In this document: positions 39,340-52,181 of the stretch, piece after piece
Layout of the letters: every line of letters starts with the position of its first letter
How positions within the stretch are numbered: the stretch's first letter is position 1
The notes under the pieces: model-generated
Seen by the model: only the letters and a program-made list of their open reading frames with translations
Databases searched by the model: none
What the model was told of the DNA's origin: nothing
Source of the DNA: Epiperipatus broadwayi
Lineage: Eukaryota > Onychophora > Udeonychophora > Euonychophora > Peripatidae
Direction: 5' to 3'
Length of the DNA: 64,000 nt
NCBI GenBank assembly: GCA_028023455.1
Contig: JAQFVV010006502.1
Coordinates: 1 to 64,000, forward strand
Program-made: the position numbers and the translations under genes

Positions 39340-41722
39340 ATCACCATCAATCATTATCAATACACTGCAGGATAAAGTCTCTCCAAGTTTAATATCTTTC
39401 TATTCTCTCTTGTTCACATCACCCCTGCATATTTTCTTATTTTGTCCATCCATCTCACATATTGTCTCTTTTTGGGTCTTTTACAATTCCTTGGAATCCA
39501 GTTTAAGTTTTCAATTTTTCTTCTGTTATCATCTTTTCTAGCAATAAATTCAGGAAAACTCAATTTTAGACTTTTAATTCTTTCAATGATATCAGTAATA
39601 TCTCTTTGATCTCTTACTAATGTATTGCATTTTCAAGCTCTTCCTGTTATTCCTAACATTCATCTCTCCATACTTTTTTGAGCCATCTGAAGTCTCTGTA
39701 TTGATCTTCTACTAAGCGTCCAAGTCTCAGATGCATAAGTAAGAACTTGTAAAACATTTATTAAAAATTTTCTTTACTAATACATAGGCATGTATGATTT
39801 TAATATTAAGTAATTTCTATCTAAAGGACTCCAACCAAGTTTAATTCTATGATTAATTTCATCCATTATATTTCATATGTAATAATAATCTGACAAAGCT
39901 AGTTGTAATTGTTAACTTCTTCTAACTCCTCATAATCAATCTTTATTTTCTTCTTTTGAGAAAATCCATTTAACATTACTTTAATATTTTTAATATTTAT
40001 CTTTAATCGTACTTATTTAGTTTCATCTGAAAACTCTTGCAACATTTTCTGAAGCTCTGAAGCATTATTTGAAAAAAATAATTACATCATCTGCAAAATC
40101 AAAATGACTTAAATAATCTCCATTTATTTTTATTCCTTTAGCTTCTCATTTTAATCCACAAAATACTTATTGCAGCACTGCTGTAAAAGTTTGGAGATAT
40201 GGAGTCATCCTCAATGTTAGCCTTCCTAGTATCATTATGCCATCTAATTGTTTCTGTTGCATTTTTATAAATATTCTTCGGAATATGCCAATATCTTGGG
40301 TCTATATGATGATCCAATGTTTTAATTACTGAAGAAATTCTTATAGAATTAAAGGCTTTTTCATAATCTGCAAATCTAAAGCATAATGCCAACTCATATT
40401 TATTGGTCTTTTCTCTAACTTGTCTCAAAACTTGGATATAATTTATTGTACAAAAACTATTTTTAAATCCAGCTTATTCTTTTACTTGGTTAAAATCTAA
40501 TGTTCTATGTAGATGAGTTGTAATTATCTTGGTAAATTTTTTGTATAGAACTGATAAAAGACTGATAGGTCTGTCATTTCTAATATCTTATTTATCATCT
40601 TTTTTAAATATTAGTATTAATACTTCATTCTTCAAATAATCTGGAACATCTTTATCATTTAAATATTTAGTATATAACTTTGCAATATTTTTTCTATTTC
40701 TTCCCTTACTTTTTTTAATATAACAATTATAATTTTATCATTGCCTGGAGCTCTTCCCTTCTTCATAAATTTAATTGCATGTCATTTAAAATTCTGGGCA
40801 ATTCTGAAGATATAATAGTTGTTGGAGATACCTTTTCTTTATTATTATATAATTCTTGATAGAACTCTTCTAACTATTTCATGATGTCGTTTCATTTTTT
40901 AGTAATAGTTCCATCTTTTTTTCTTATTGCAAGTATATAAGTTTCCTACCAATACAAACACATTGTTTTACATGCTTGAGACTTTTATTATCTTCTACAG
41001 CTTTTCTTGCTAGTTCACAATTATATTGTCTTATATTATTATCAATTATTTTTCACACCATTTTACAAAATTTGAGGTATTCAATCCTTCTTAATGCAAC
41101 CATTTTATAATTCTTCATGTTCCTTCTTTTCTTCATAAATTCTCTATTCGCAGTAGAAATTTTATTGGTCTATTGCTGTTTTTCTCCCAGCTATCTTTGT
41201 TGTAGTTTTTAACAGTGTATCAGTTATTTTCCTATTAATTTCATTCAAATCTGAATCATGTTCAAAATCTACTAATACACAAAAATGATTTGCAAGTTCT
41301 AATTTAAATTTATTAAAATTTTTGTGAATATCAGAAATATCAACAGTAAATATTGTTTTTTCTTAATAATTTTTGTCTCTCGAGTTTTGATTTAACATCT
41401 TAGTAATTGATGATCACTTCCTGGATTGAATTTATTAAGGACATTGCTATTTTGAAATATAAAATTTCTCTTAGTCAAAATATAATCCAATTCTACTGTA
41501 CCTTCATTTGGATGCTTTCATGTCCATTTTCTTTTAACATTTTTCTAAAAAAAAAAAAAAGAATTCATAATATCAATTTTTTTCTGCAAACTCCACAAGT
41601 CTATGTCCTCTATCATTTGTATTGCTATAACCAAATTTACTTAACAATAATTTTATCTTTCATATGTTTACCAATTTTAGCATTAAAGTCTCTCATAACA
41701 ATTTTAAAATGTTGTTTAGGCT
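39340..41722 (-). mobile_element. RTE-like LINE copy B, 5'-truncated and decayed
   Basis: Same family as copies A and C. On the minus strand it starts within the endonuclease (HFKIVMRDFNAKIG, near 41670-41715), continues through SDHQ near 41405, the reverse transcriptase (DFADD near 40090-40110; a 96-codon remnant at 40138-40428 with DYEKAFNSI) and the C-terminal tail, and ends in a TGATGATG-rich 3' end near 39340. Many frameshifts and stops. The missing 5' part is typical of incomplete target-primed reverse transcription. Confidence 0.8.
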
Positions 41723-44649
41723 GATCACTTGCAACTGAGTTACAATAAAGTATTTTAAATATTATTGATCAGATTCCTTACTATCCTAAACTTTTATAAA
41801 AGCAATGAAACACTTTATTATCTAATATTAATATTTATGTCTGGGCAGAAATATAATCTAAAATAATGAAAATATAAACAGATTTATTTTAAATTTTTTG
41901 AATTTCAGACTATTGTCTTGATATTAAAGCATAATTTAAATACATATGTCAACTTTAAAAACCAAGTCCTAATTGATAAAAGATGAAATCTAAAAATTTT
42001 TCTGAGGATGAGGACTAATTGTAATCAGAATTCAGTGATTACTCATACTTATTACAGATAATCCTACTCTAATAGAAAAAAAAGTGCTATTGTTTAAAAT
42101 GTGTTAAACTGAAATAGTGTACTGTTGAAATTTGACAGTGGTTTTAAAGAAAAAAATGTTTTTTTATTAATGAAATACTATTAATATATGTTGTTTCTGG
42201 ATGTATGCTTATATCAACATCAAAAATAATTTTACAATTTAGATATGAATGTCCAATAACTATTAGGAAAGGTGTAATATTACATTAAAAACAAACAATA
42301 AGTGTAACTAATATATAAAAAAAAATCACAAAAATAAGTTATAATTTTATTTATAAAACTGCAAAATAGGATTTTAATAAAAATTGTAAACAGTAACAAT
42401 TAATGTGAAAAATAGATGGATATAAAACTAAAATGTTGCCAATATTTAATACAGATTGCATAAGATATTTTAAGATAAAACTTATGTTTAAAGCATTAAA
42501 TAAGTAATTATTAAAAAATGGATGAAAATGTAAAATGAAGATTTTTGATCCATTGCTTTTTGAAGGGTTAATTTTTTGTAGAGTATAACTTATAATCAAG
42601 AAAAAAGTAAAAAAGTGACTAAAAACTTCAAAATGTAAGCATTGAAGTTAAAGAAAAATAATAGTTGGATACATATAAAATTTGAAATTATGGGGGATTA
42701 TGTGTACTAGTGAAAAATAACTTATTAAAACAATTACGAAAAGTAATTGGAATAAAAATATGATACTGGAAATTATAAAACCTAACAAATAAAATATAAT
42801 ATAATTGATTTTAAAAAATAATTATGTGAATCTAAAGACAAAAATCAAAAAAAAAGATTTGGAGAAAACTAACTGGAGAAAATTGAAAAGCTTTTTTTAA
42901 GGTAATTCATTGATGATGATGATAATAATAATGATATCATTTATTACAATATATATATATATTTTAATGAACACATTATAATTAACTTAAATAAGGTCAA
43001 AATTTTAATTATTCAATGATAATTAAATGTAATGTAAGATCACATAGGATTAAAATCCTATGAAAAACACCCTCAACATCCTTGATGCTAAAGAACTGTA
43101 AAGGAATTGAATTGTTAACTATCATTTGATATATATCTTTATGATTCTCAATGCTTGTTTAATTTCTAGTTTAGAAAAGCTAGATTCAATAACTTATTGT
43201 TAAATAAAAATATATAAATTTTAATTTAAAATTATAAATGTATATTAGAAATCATAACAAATTTTAACTAAATCTAAATCAACATAAAGATTCTTGACAT
43301 AATACTATACCAAAAAATAAAATACCGATATGGATATCTTCAAGGTAGATAATTTTTTTAATGTTTTGTGACATGAAATATACGTAAAAATTAAGAAAAG
43401 GAAATCTAATAAATATTAAAAAAATTATGCAGTATGATAAATAATATAGTGATAGAATGCAAAGGTATGTAAATATATTCAATAATTCTAAGATTTTCTA
43501 TTAATAGATATATCAAATTTTCTAGTTATAAAAATGATAAAATAGCATAACAGAATGTTATTTTAAAAAAGTTTTGATATATTTTTCTGATTTCAGCAGT
43601 AAACAAAAAGCAATTATGCATTTTTTAAAAAAACATTCAAGAGACTAAAAGTGTAATTATGCATTTATGTATAATTCAAAAGTTTTATCTTTAATAAAAT
43701 GTTAACTCTGAACTACTCAAACTTGATCTATTTTTTAATATTAACATTTATTGCAAAATCTGGCTGGTTAATCATAAAAATTAGTTTTTAGCTTTTATCA
43801 CATACAGAGATAGACTTTAATGAAGTTTTTAAGCTGCAAAACTGGATAAGACACAGTGTTCTAATAAAATAAAAAATGTTAAAATTTTAAAATTTAATAA
43901 ATAATATTAATATTTAATTTTTGTAAATTCATCTTAAAGACAATTTATGTAATGTAATATCCAACTTTATTATTATTTTAATTAAGGCAAAATGAAAAAT
44001 GAATAAAACATTTTTAATTTTTAATATTAGCAATGCAAATGTTTTTTTTTTTTAATTTAAAAAATGACTTAAATGTTTCCAATCTTTTTGCAATATGAAA
44101 CAGATAAATTGAAAAAGATTTACTTAAATTATTATTTTTTATAATTTAATAAAATGATCGCTTGTTATTTAATATTAGCTGTAAGTTATAATATATTTGT
44201 TCAAACACCTTCTCAATAAAATTATAAAAAAAGTACGGTAAAAAGTCATTTTTGTTATAAATATTTCATCATAGATGTATAAACACCAAATATTATTAAA
44301 AACAAAAATAATAAAAAATAAATACTGCAAAAGAAAAAGAAAACTAATAGAACTCTATAAAGCTGTGTCAAAAAGTTATCATGAATCTCCTATCTATGAC
44401 AAAATATTTTTAATCAATTTTTTATCAATAAAATTTGCATCGAGACATTTTCCCGTCCAAAATAAAAGCAGAATACAAAATTAAATTTTTTCTCTTCAAG
44501 CAATGAAAAACCCTGGCTAAAGATTAAGATTTTTACATTCAATACTTTTTTCTTCAGTTTCACGTAAGTAAAAAGTCTTCAAAGTAAGGAGTCTTTCTAA
44601 GACTATATTTAAAATTAATAAGTTTTTTTTTTCATATGTCATAGCATCA
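41723..44649. other. AT-rich non-coding DNA
   Basis: About 2.9 kb with no recognisable gene. Short frames at 42351-42599 (-), 43279-43482 (-) and 44275-44484 (+) lack domain features. A short (GAT)n/(TA)n stretch lies at 42913-42963. Confidence 0.55.
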
Positions 44650-44733
44650 TCTGGGAGGCGAATCCGCAACAACCGTCTACAACCAGCTGCTGGCTTGCAA
44701 GGCGGCTGCGCTGACCTCTCGGCTAACAACGCT
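44650..44733 (-). repeat. tRNA-like sequence, probable SINE head or tRNA pseudogene
   Basis: A GC-rich island in AT-rich surroundings. The minus strand has an A-box-like TTAGCCGAGAGGTCAGCGC (D-arm of Leu/Ser type), then CCGCCTTGCAAGCC in the anticodon region, a long extra-arm-like segment, and GCGGATTCGCCTCCC at the B-box position. Stems pair poorly, so a working tRNA is unlikely. Confidence 0.45.
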
Positions 44734-44900
44734 TAACTAAAATTAATAACATAAATAGTATGCTATTTGCAATAATTGGTTAAAATTATAATAGATGCTA
44801 AACATTTGAGCAGCACATAAACTATGTGCTGTAAAAGACTTTATGTGTATAATTATTTAATATGTATATAGTTGTTAAATATGATTTTTTTAGAGAAAAA

Positions 44901-45047
44901 TTGAATACAGACTATCAAGCTCCCTTTAGCTATCCACTCCATCTTATATAACCAACACACATGGCCAGATACATGTGAAACAAATAAATAATTTTTAATA
45001 TACATAGTTTATTCTGAATCAGCACTCACTAGCTGGTCCAGATTATC

Positions 45048-45122
<75 letters not shown>

Positions 45123-45257
45123 CCAGTGCTCAGTTTATGTTAAGATAGAAAATCTTCAAACTTTAATGGACAGGGTTCAATCTTCTCTACCCTCCAAATT
45201 TTCAGCCATCCATATTATTAAAAATCTGATGTTGAAATGCTCAAAGCCCTTGTTACA
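44901..45257. mobile_element. Foldback family F, single-arm copy
   Basis: Similar, same orientation, to the left arm and centre of the element at 46978-47559: TTATATAAC...CACATG, GCACTCA(C/T)(C/T)AG(C/T)TGGTCCAGATTAT, AGTGCTCAGTTTAT and GAAATGCTCAAAGCC-like landmarks in order. A (TA)n tract (45049-45120) interrupts it just after GGTCCAGATTATCA. Confidence 0.6.
45049..45120. repeat. (TA)n microsatellite inside family F repeat
   Basis: About 72 bp of alternating TA with one TTA break. Confidence 0.95.
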
Positions 45258-45618
45258 ATAATAAATATAATTGTATGTTTAATTGTTCATAAAATTTAAA
45301 TAGAAAAAGTATTTGTGGTAATACTAACATCGTATATGTTTTCAAGAGCTGCTAGTTTCACTATAATGCAGACTTATCTGCACACTTGAATAATCAGTGG
45401 ACTTTAAAGAGTTGTGCTTCTGTATACATAAGTTAATTATTTTTGACTTTGCATGCTTAGTCTTCACTATTTAAAAAAACAAAAATCAATTTGTGAATTA
45501 ATATATTATATAGCTTTAACATATAGAGTCTATTGGTTTCTCAAGCTTATAGTAGATGGTTCTGGAGTAGGTTGAACATAACTGCTCTTAAAATATATAT
45601 ATATATATATATATATAT
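45258..45618. other. AT-rich non-coding DNA with terminal (TA)n
   Basis: Nothing recognised; ends in (TA)n at 45594-45617, directly at the 3' end of the next LINE fragment. Confidence 0.6.
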
Positions 45619-45892
45619 CATCATCAACCATTATCAATCCACTGGAGGATGAAGGTCTCTCCAAGTTTAATCCATCTTCTCCGATCTTTAGCTTCTCTTC
45701 TCCACAACACCCCTGCACATTTTCTTATTTCATCAATCCATCTCACATGTGGTCTCTTTCTGGGTCTTTTACAATCTCTTGGAATCCAGTTTAAAATTTC
45801 AATTGTCCATCTATTATCATCTATTCTAGCAATATGTCCAGCCCAACTCCATTTCAATCTTTTAATTTTTTCAATAAGGTCAGTAACACACA
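45619..45892 (-). mobile_element. RTE-like LINE copy D, 3'-end fragment
   Basis: A short, uninterrupted reading frame on the minus strand encodes the RTE C-terminal tail: LKWSWAGHIARIDDNRWTIE, then CKRPRKRPHVRWIDEIRK and RRRWIKL...LQWIDNG. It is more intact than the equivalent part of copies A and B. The 5' end is cut at a (CA)n tract (45885-45903) and the 3' end (GATGATG) meets (TA)n. Confidence 0.85.
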
Positions 45893-45903
45893 CACACACA
45901 CAC

Positions 45904-46977
45904 ATATATTATAAGAAAATGGCAGATAAAAATCAGAAGTCTTTTTTATTGGTGCAAAACTGTAAATAGTAATTTATTCTGTATTGCTTTTAAATAATTA
46001 AAATCAAATTTTAGAACTTTTTAAATTTATCTTCATTAAATAAATAAATAATTACTCAAAAGAGAGAGATGAAAATAAAATTATAAAAACATTTTTAATT
46101 TAAAAAGTAGTTAGTAATGTGAATTAAATGCGGATATTGACTGATCAGTATTATATATTAGTAGTTAAATATTTCAATGTTTATGATCATTTAATATGGC
46201 TGAAAGACAATCTTTGTAACAGCAACATTTTATGAATTATACTGCATGACATAATTTTGTTGCAGAAAATTATTAGTTAAATGAAAAATAATTGTTCTAG
46301 AAGGATACAAAGATCATATAGAAATTTGAAGATTGATTTATTTAAGTTATATAAAAATTTGACAAAGATTTTATAAAACAATGTTCTGAGATGGCATAGT
46401 GTTTGTCAGTGAACAGATATATACAAATGTTATCATTATTATTTAGAAATATTTAATTATAATTGATCTTAGAAGATTAAATATAATTAATTGGCCCCTA
46501 TTATAAGTAAATATATATGCTATTAGTCCTTCAACGGATTCAAATTTTGTGTAAGACTGATTTTTCTGGTTGTGTGAATGTTAACATTTTTTGTCATACT
46601 AAAAAATATAATAAAAGATACGTCAATTTGGCTTAATAAAAATAGAAAGACTAAAAAAAGACAACAAAAGTAATTATACAAAAAATGTATTTCCTCTAAA
46701 TTAAATGGTAGCAATATTTTTTGTAAAATATAAATCTTTTGTTTTTTTCTTAATTTAAATTACTTATTTTGATATATTTAAACAGTAATTATATTATAAT
46801 ATTCTTATTACAATTACATTAGCAAATGTCAAACTTTTTGTATTTGTAAATTTGATACTATCCAATTCTGATTTTTGAGTAAATATTAATAATATATTTT
46901 AAATACAATATTATAGTAATTATAGTAACATATACAATGAAAAAGTACATGACGATTTACTTTTAAATGTCATGAAA
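45904..46977. other. AT-rich non-coding DNA
   Basis: Nothing recognised. Confidence 0.6.
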
Positions 46978-47395
46978 AATTAAAGGGAATTTGAACAGTG
47001 ACATTGAAGCTTTCTTCAGCTATTTATTACATTTTATATAACTGATACACATGACCACACACATGTGAAAAAGATAAATGAGCTCTAATATATGTATTTC
47101 ATGTTAAAACAGCACTCATCAGTTGGTCCAGATTATTGTCTCCCACACATATGTACAGTCAGTGCTCAGTTTATATTAAGATAACAAATCTTCTAACTTT
47201 GCTGGACACTTTAATCTACTCCACATTCCAACTCTTTGGCCATTCATACCATTTAAAGTCTTATGATAGAATGCTCAAACCTTGTTGATGCCAATATTCA
47301 TGACATATCCATTTGGACCTTAAGTCACTCTGACCCCTCAAATATATGACTTAATATGTCAGAGGGATGGACCAACTGATGAGTGCTGATTCAGC

Positions 47396-47451
<56 letters not shown>

Positions 47452-47559
47452 GGTCATTTATCTTTTTCACATGTGTGTGTAGTCATGTGCATCTGTTATA
47501 TAAAACGGAGTGAATAGCTGAAGGAAGCTTGGAAGTCTGTGTTCAAATTCCCTTTAATT
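46978..47559. mobile_element. Foldback family F, two-arm copy
   Basis: Terminal inverted repeats begin AATTAAAGGGAATTTGAAC (46978) and end GTTCAAATTCCCTTTAATT (47559). Arms extend about 170-190 bp and include CTTCAGCTATTTATTAC, TATATAAC and CATGTGTGTGG-like matches. A (TA)n tract (47400-47448) interrupts the right arm. No coding capacity. Confidence 0.75.
47400..47448. repeat. (TA)n microsatellite inside family F right arm
   Basis: About 49 bp of alternating TA. Confidence 0.95.
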
Positions 47560-48326
47560 ACATCAAGTTCGGTATTTACAATATACTAATACTTCTTTTA
47601 CTATGTCATGAAAAAATAATATTGATAAAATTGATACTAAAAGTATCATATACTAGAAAAAATTTAAAGAAGTGTACAAATTAAGAATAAAAATTAAAAC
47701 AGTGTATGAAAAATTATTATTATTACTATATTTATAAGTTTTTAATAATATATCTATGAATAATTTGATGAGTAAATTAAAAAAAATTAAATTAAAGTGT
47801 ATAATATTTGTAATTGTTTCATCATTCCTGAATAATTATGACTGCTGTGTAATAAAAAAATAAATAGGCTAATGTATGACTTTGCTTTTTAAGATAAACT
47901 ATAGACTTAAACCCTTGGTCAACATTTTTTATATAAAGTAAAAACATAATATATCACATTTTAATGCAACATATTTTCATTTTGAAGTATACAAATGTTT
48001 ATGTATGATTTCAATTTTTAATTGTTTTAAATTGATATTTTAAATTTATTTCTAATGTAAATAATACAAAATATTAATGGAAGAAAGAAATCATAAGAAG
48101 AGAAGGATTAATGAAGCAATATTGATAAATAGATTCAAAGATAATATAATAAATAGATAAGCAGCAAATATTGACATTCACATCTCATGGAACATCACAT
48201 GATATTAAACTTTAGTATTATTTATAATTGTTAATGATTACTATGTTATCAAAAGCACTACTGATTAATTAAGAGATATATTTTATTATATTTATCATTA
48301 AAATTTTTTGGAACTTATATATATAT
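47560..48326. other. AT-rich non-coding DNA
   Basis: Nothing recognised; ends in a short (TA)n run at 48317-48329 that abuts the next LINE. Confidence 0.6.
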
Positions 48327-50712
48327 ATATGGTAAACAAATGAAAGATGAAAGTGCTGTAGGTAATTTTGGTTATGGTAATAGAAATGAGAGAGGACATA
48401 GACTTGTGGAGTTTGCAGAAAAAGAAAAACTTTATATTATGAATTCTTTTTTTGAGAAAAATGTTAAAAGAAAATGGACATGGAAGCATTCAAATGAAAG
48501 TACAGCAGAATTGGATTATATTTTGACTAACAGAAAATACATATTTCAAGATTGTAATGTTCTTAATAGATTTAACACAGGAAGTGATCATCGATTAGTA
48601 AGGTGCAAAATACGTGTTAATGTAAAACTAGAAAGACAAAAATTGTTAAGAAAAACAATATTTACAGTTGATATTCCTAATCTTCAGAAACATTCTAATG
48701 AATTTAAATTAGAACTTACAAATCGGTTTCAAGTATTAGTAGATTTTGAACATGATTCAGATTTGAATGAAATTAATATGAAAATAACTGATACACTTTT
48801 AAAAACTGCATCAAAGATAACTGGTAGAAAAAAAAGCAATTAACCAATAAAATTTCTACTGAGATTAGAGAATTTATGAAGAAAAGAAGGAATATGAAGA
48901 TATACAAAAATGATGCATTAAAAAGAATTGACTATCTCGAATTTTGTAAAATGGTGTGGAAAAGAGTTGAAAATGATATAAGAAAGTATAACTGTGAACG
49001 AGCAAGAAAAGCTGTAGAAGAAAATAAAAGTCTTAAGAATGTAAAACAACATTTTGGTATTGGTAGGAAATTTATATCTGCAATAAGAAAAAAAGATGGA
49101 ATTATTACTAAAAAGAGAGATGACATCATGAAATTGGTAGAAATTTTTTATCAAGAATTATGTAGTAATAAAGAACAAGTACCTCCTATATCTATTACAT
49201 CTTCCGAATTGCCCAGAATTTTAAATAAAGAAGTGAGAAATGCAATTAAATGTATGAAAAAAGGAAAGGCTCCAGGTAATGATGGAATTATAATTGATAT
49301 ATTAAAAAAAGCAGGTGAAGAAATAGAAAAAATTTTAGCAAAGTTATATACCAAATACCTAAATGATAAAGATGTACAGGATGATTGGAAGAATGCACTA
49401 ATAATATTAATATTTAAAAAAGATGATAAAAAAGATATTAGAAATTACAGACCTATCAGCCTTTTATCAGTTTTATATAAAATTTTTACCAAGATAATTG
49501 CAACTCGTCTACAGAGAACATTGTATTTCCACCAACCAAGAGAACAAGCTGGATTTAAAAGTGATTTTAGTAAGTAGATCATATTCAGGTATTGAGAGAA
49601 GTTATAGAAAGAACAAATGAATATGAGTTGTCATTATATTTTGGATTTGTAGATTATGAAAAGGCATTTGATTCTATAAACATTTCTTCAGTGATTAAAG
49701 CATTGGATCATCAAGGTATAGATCCAGGATATTGTCATATTTTAAAGAATATTTATAAAAATGCAACAGCAACAATTAGATTACATAATGATACTGGGAA
49801 AGTCAGCATTGAGAAAGGTGTAAGACAAGGTGACTCCATATCTCCAAAACGTTTTACAGCAGTGCTCCAAGAAGTATTTTGTGGATTAAAATGGGAAACT
49901 AAAGAAGTAAAAGTAAATGGAGATTATTTAAATCATTTAGATTTCAGAGATGATGTAGTTGTTTTTGCAAATAATGCTTCAGAGCTGCAGGAAATGTTGC
50001 AGGAGTTATCAGATGAAAGTAGAAAAGTAGGACTAAAGATAAATGTTAAAAAGACTAAAGTAATGTTTAATCGATTTGCTCAAAATATGAAAATAAAGAT
50101 TGATTATGATGAATTAGAAGTTAACAGTTACAAATACCTTGGTCAGATTATTAATACAGATGGAAACATAATAGAGGAAATTGATCATAGAATTAAACTT
50201 GGTTGGAGTGCTTTTTGTAGAAATAACCTGATACTAAAAGGAAATAAGCCTATGTGTTTGAAAAGGAAGGTTTTTTAACAAATGTGTTTTACCAGTTCTT
50301 ATGGATCTGAGACTTGGACACTCAATAGAAAAGCAATACAGAGTCTTCAGACCACTCAAAGAAGTATGGAGAGATGTATGTTGGGAGTAACAAGAAGAGA
50401 TCGAAAACGCAATGTATGGGTAAGAGAACAAACAGGTGTTACTGACTTCATTGAAAAATTAAAAGATTGAAGTGGAATTGGGCTGGACATATTGTTAGAA
50501 GAGATTATAATAGATGGACAATTGAAATTTTAAACTGCATTCCAAGAGATTGTAAAAGACCCTGAAAGAGACCACATGTGAGATGGATGAATTAAATAAG
50601 AAAGTGTGCAGAGGTGATGTGGAGAAGAGAAGCTAAATATCGGAAAAGATGGATTAAACTTGAAGAGACCTTCATCCTGCAGTGGATTGATATGGTTGAT
50701 AATGATGATATA
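48327..50712 (+). mobile_element. RTE-like LINE copy C, 5'-truncated, best preserved
   Basis: Starts at (TA)n inside the endonuclease domain and runs to a TTGATAATGATGA 3' end that passes directly into another (TA)n (50707-50732). It codes for the C-terminal half of the endonuclease, the reverse transcriptase and the RTE-type tail, in near-continuous frame. The lost 5' part lies at about the same place as in copy B. Confidence 0.9.
48340..50690 (+). pseudogene. Endonuclease-reverse transcriptase of RTE-like LINE (copy C)
   Basis: Four open pieces: 48340-48843, 48876-49577, 49592-50278 and 50282-50470, then a further tail to 50690. Endonuclease end: LDYILTNRKYIFQ and TGSDHRLVRCK (the SDH catalytic motif). 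Reverse transcriptase: KGKAPGNDGI, NYRPISLLSVLYKIFTKI, EQAGFK, DYEKAFDSI, RQGDSISPKRF and DFRDDVVVFA, where the family's FADD box reads FRDD. Tail: ETWTLNRKAIQ, RSMERCMLG, then the WAGH and RRPHVRW-like region. Pieces are separated by single-base indels near 48843 and 49573 and one near 50277. In RTE elements the endonuclease nicks target DNA and the reverse transcriptase copies the RNA from the nick. Lacking its N-terminus and carrying the FRDD change, this copy should be inactive. Confidence 0.88.
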
Positions 50713-50744
50713 TATATATATATATATATATATAATGCTGGACT

Positions 50745-50845
50745 TGAGAAGGTATTTTTACATCTAATGTCTGAATATTTCTAGCACCTCAATGATGACA
50801 GACAACAGCTAGAAACTGGTCTGGGAATACGGATATTCAGATAAG
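50745..50845 (+). repeat. Fragment related to the inverted-repeat families
   Basis: Contains CTAATGTCTGAATATTTCTAG and GAAACTGGTCTGGGAATACG, similar to the loop of the 52.2-53.2 kb palindrome (TAGTGTCTGAATATTCTAG) and family H (GAAACTAGTCTGGGGATA). Confidence 0.5.
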
Positions 50846-50867
50846 TTTATCAATAGCTATTAATGTT

Positions 50868-50872
<5 letters not shown>

Positions 50873-50954
<82 letters not shown>
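50873..50954. repeat. (TA)n microsatellite
   Basis: About 82 bp of uninterrupted alternating TA. Confidence 0.95.
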
Positions 50955-50956
<2 letters not shown>

Positions 50957-52181
50957 GTCCATTAATTAGAACAAAATTATAGACTGTTTATAATAGTTTA
51001 TTACTGTTATATTTTAGTATTTATATATATAATCTCTGACCAAAAAGCTGTCTAAGTATTAGTTATCGCAATGCCTAATTCTCTATCATCAGATTTACAT
51101 TGCAAACATAAAATAAATCAAATTATGTTTGTTTTCCATGTTCTTATAAGTATAGCCAATCTGACAAATGACACTATTCAAGGCAAATGTACAATCAGAG
51201 ATCAGTACCGCTCATTCAAAATATCTGCTAATTTAACTTCATAATTTGAAATGAACTATAATTTTAATATCTTTAAGAACAAATAATCAAATATCATGTA
51301 AGTAAATGCTTGTTTTATTTAGACATAATTGAAAAAATGATGGAAACATTTTTATTTTTATTATTTTACTATATGTATCAGTTACCTTAATTTTTTTGGG
51401 AAAAAAACAATAGATGGAAATTTCTTTGTATATTCATATAAAAAAAAGCCAATAACATTAATGCTGAAGTTTAAATATTAATAATAATATGATTACAGAT
51501 TCTGACAGAGACAATTAAACAAAAGATTTTTCAATTCAATTCAGAAACTGACAGTATTATTAGTTAATTGAAAAACAGAAGGGAAGGCAGAAAATACAAG
51601 AACAGTATCAAATGAAAAAAAAAAGAAATTGTAAAAACCTTAATTATGTACAATATTTATGATCAAATTCACTAAATCTTTACAAAGATATTACTTATGT
51701 CGGAGTGTCTTCCGTGAATTTTCATTTTTAAATATGGTTGCACATAAATAACAATTTTAGAATAAAATCCCACCGTATTCTATAATGCTAAAAAAATTAA
51801 AATACTTATTATTCGTTCATTAAAATTTTATATTTAATGATAAATTCAAGTATTTGAAATATAAAGCTGTTAGATCAAGCATTAATATATTAAAAAATTG
51901 TACAAGTGAAAACAATCATAAACAAGCAGTAAACATGATAAAATGTGGCCACACATTTTTTAAACATCTATTTATTTAGTAGCATAGGGATATTTTAACA
52001 ATTGGTTTATATCATGTGATTAACAAGGATATTAGCTGTTAATATAATGGACAGAAAAATAAGCACTATAAATAATAACATATGAAGACCTACTTTCTTT
52101 AATATAGTCATAAAGGGCTAACATTTCATATGGTTGATAGAATTCTTTAGAGTTGTAAGGCTAGTATATCATTTTAATTAA
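50955..52181. other. AT-rich non-coding DNA
   Basis: Nothing recognised. Confidence 0.6.

Noticed and set aside
44517-44729. 70-codon minus-strand frame with a less biased N-terminus
   Set aside because: The unusual composition comes from the GC-rich tRNA-like sequence it overlaps.
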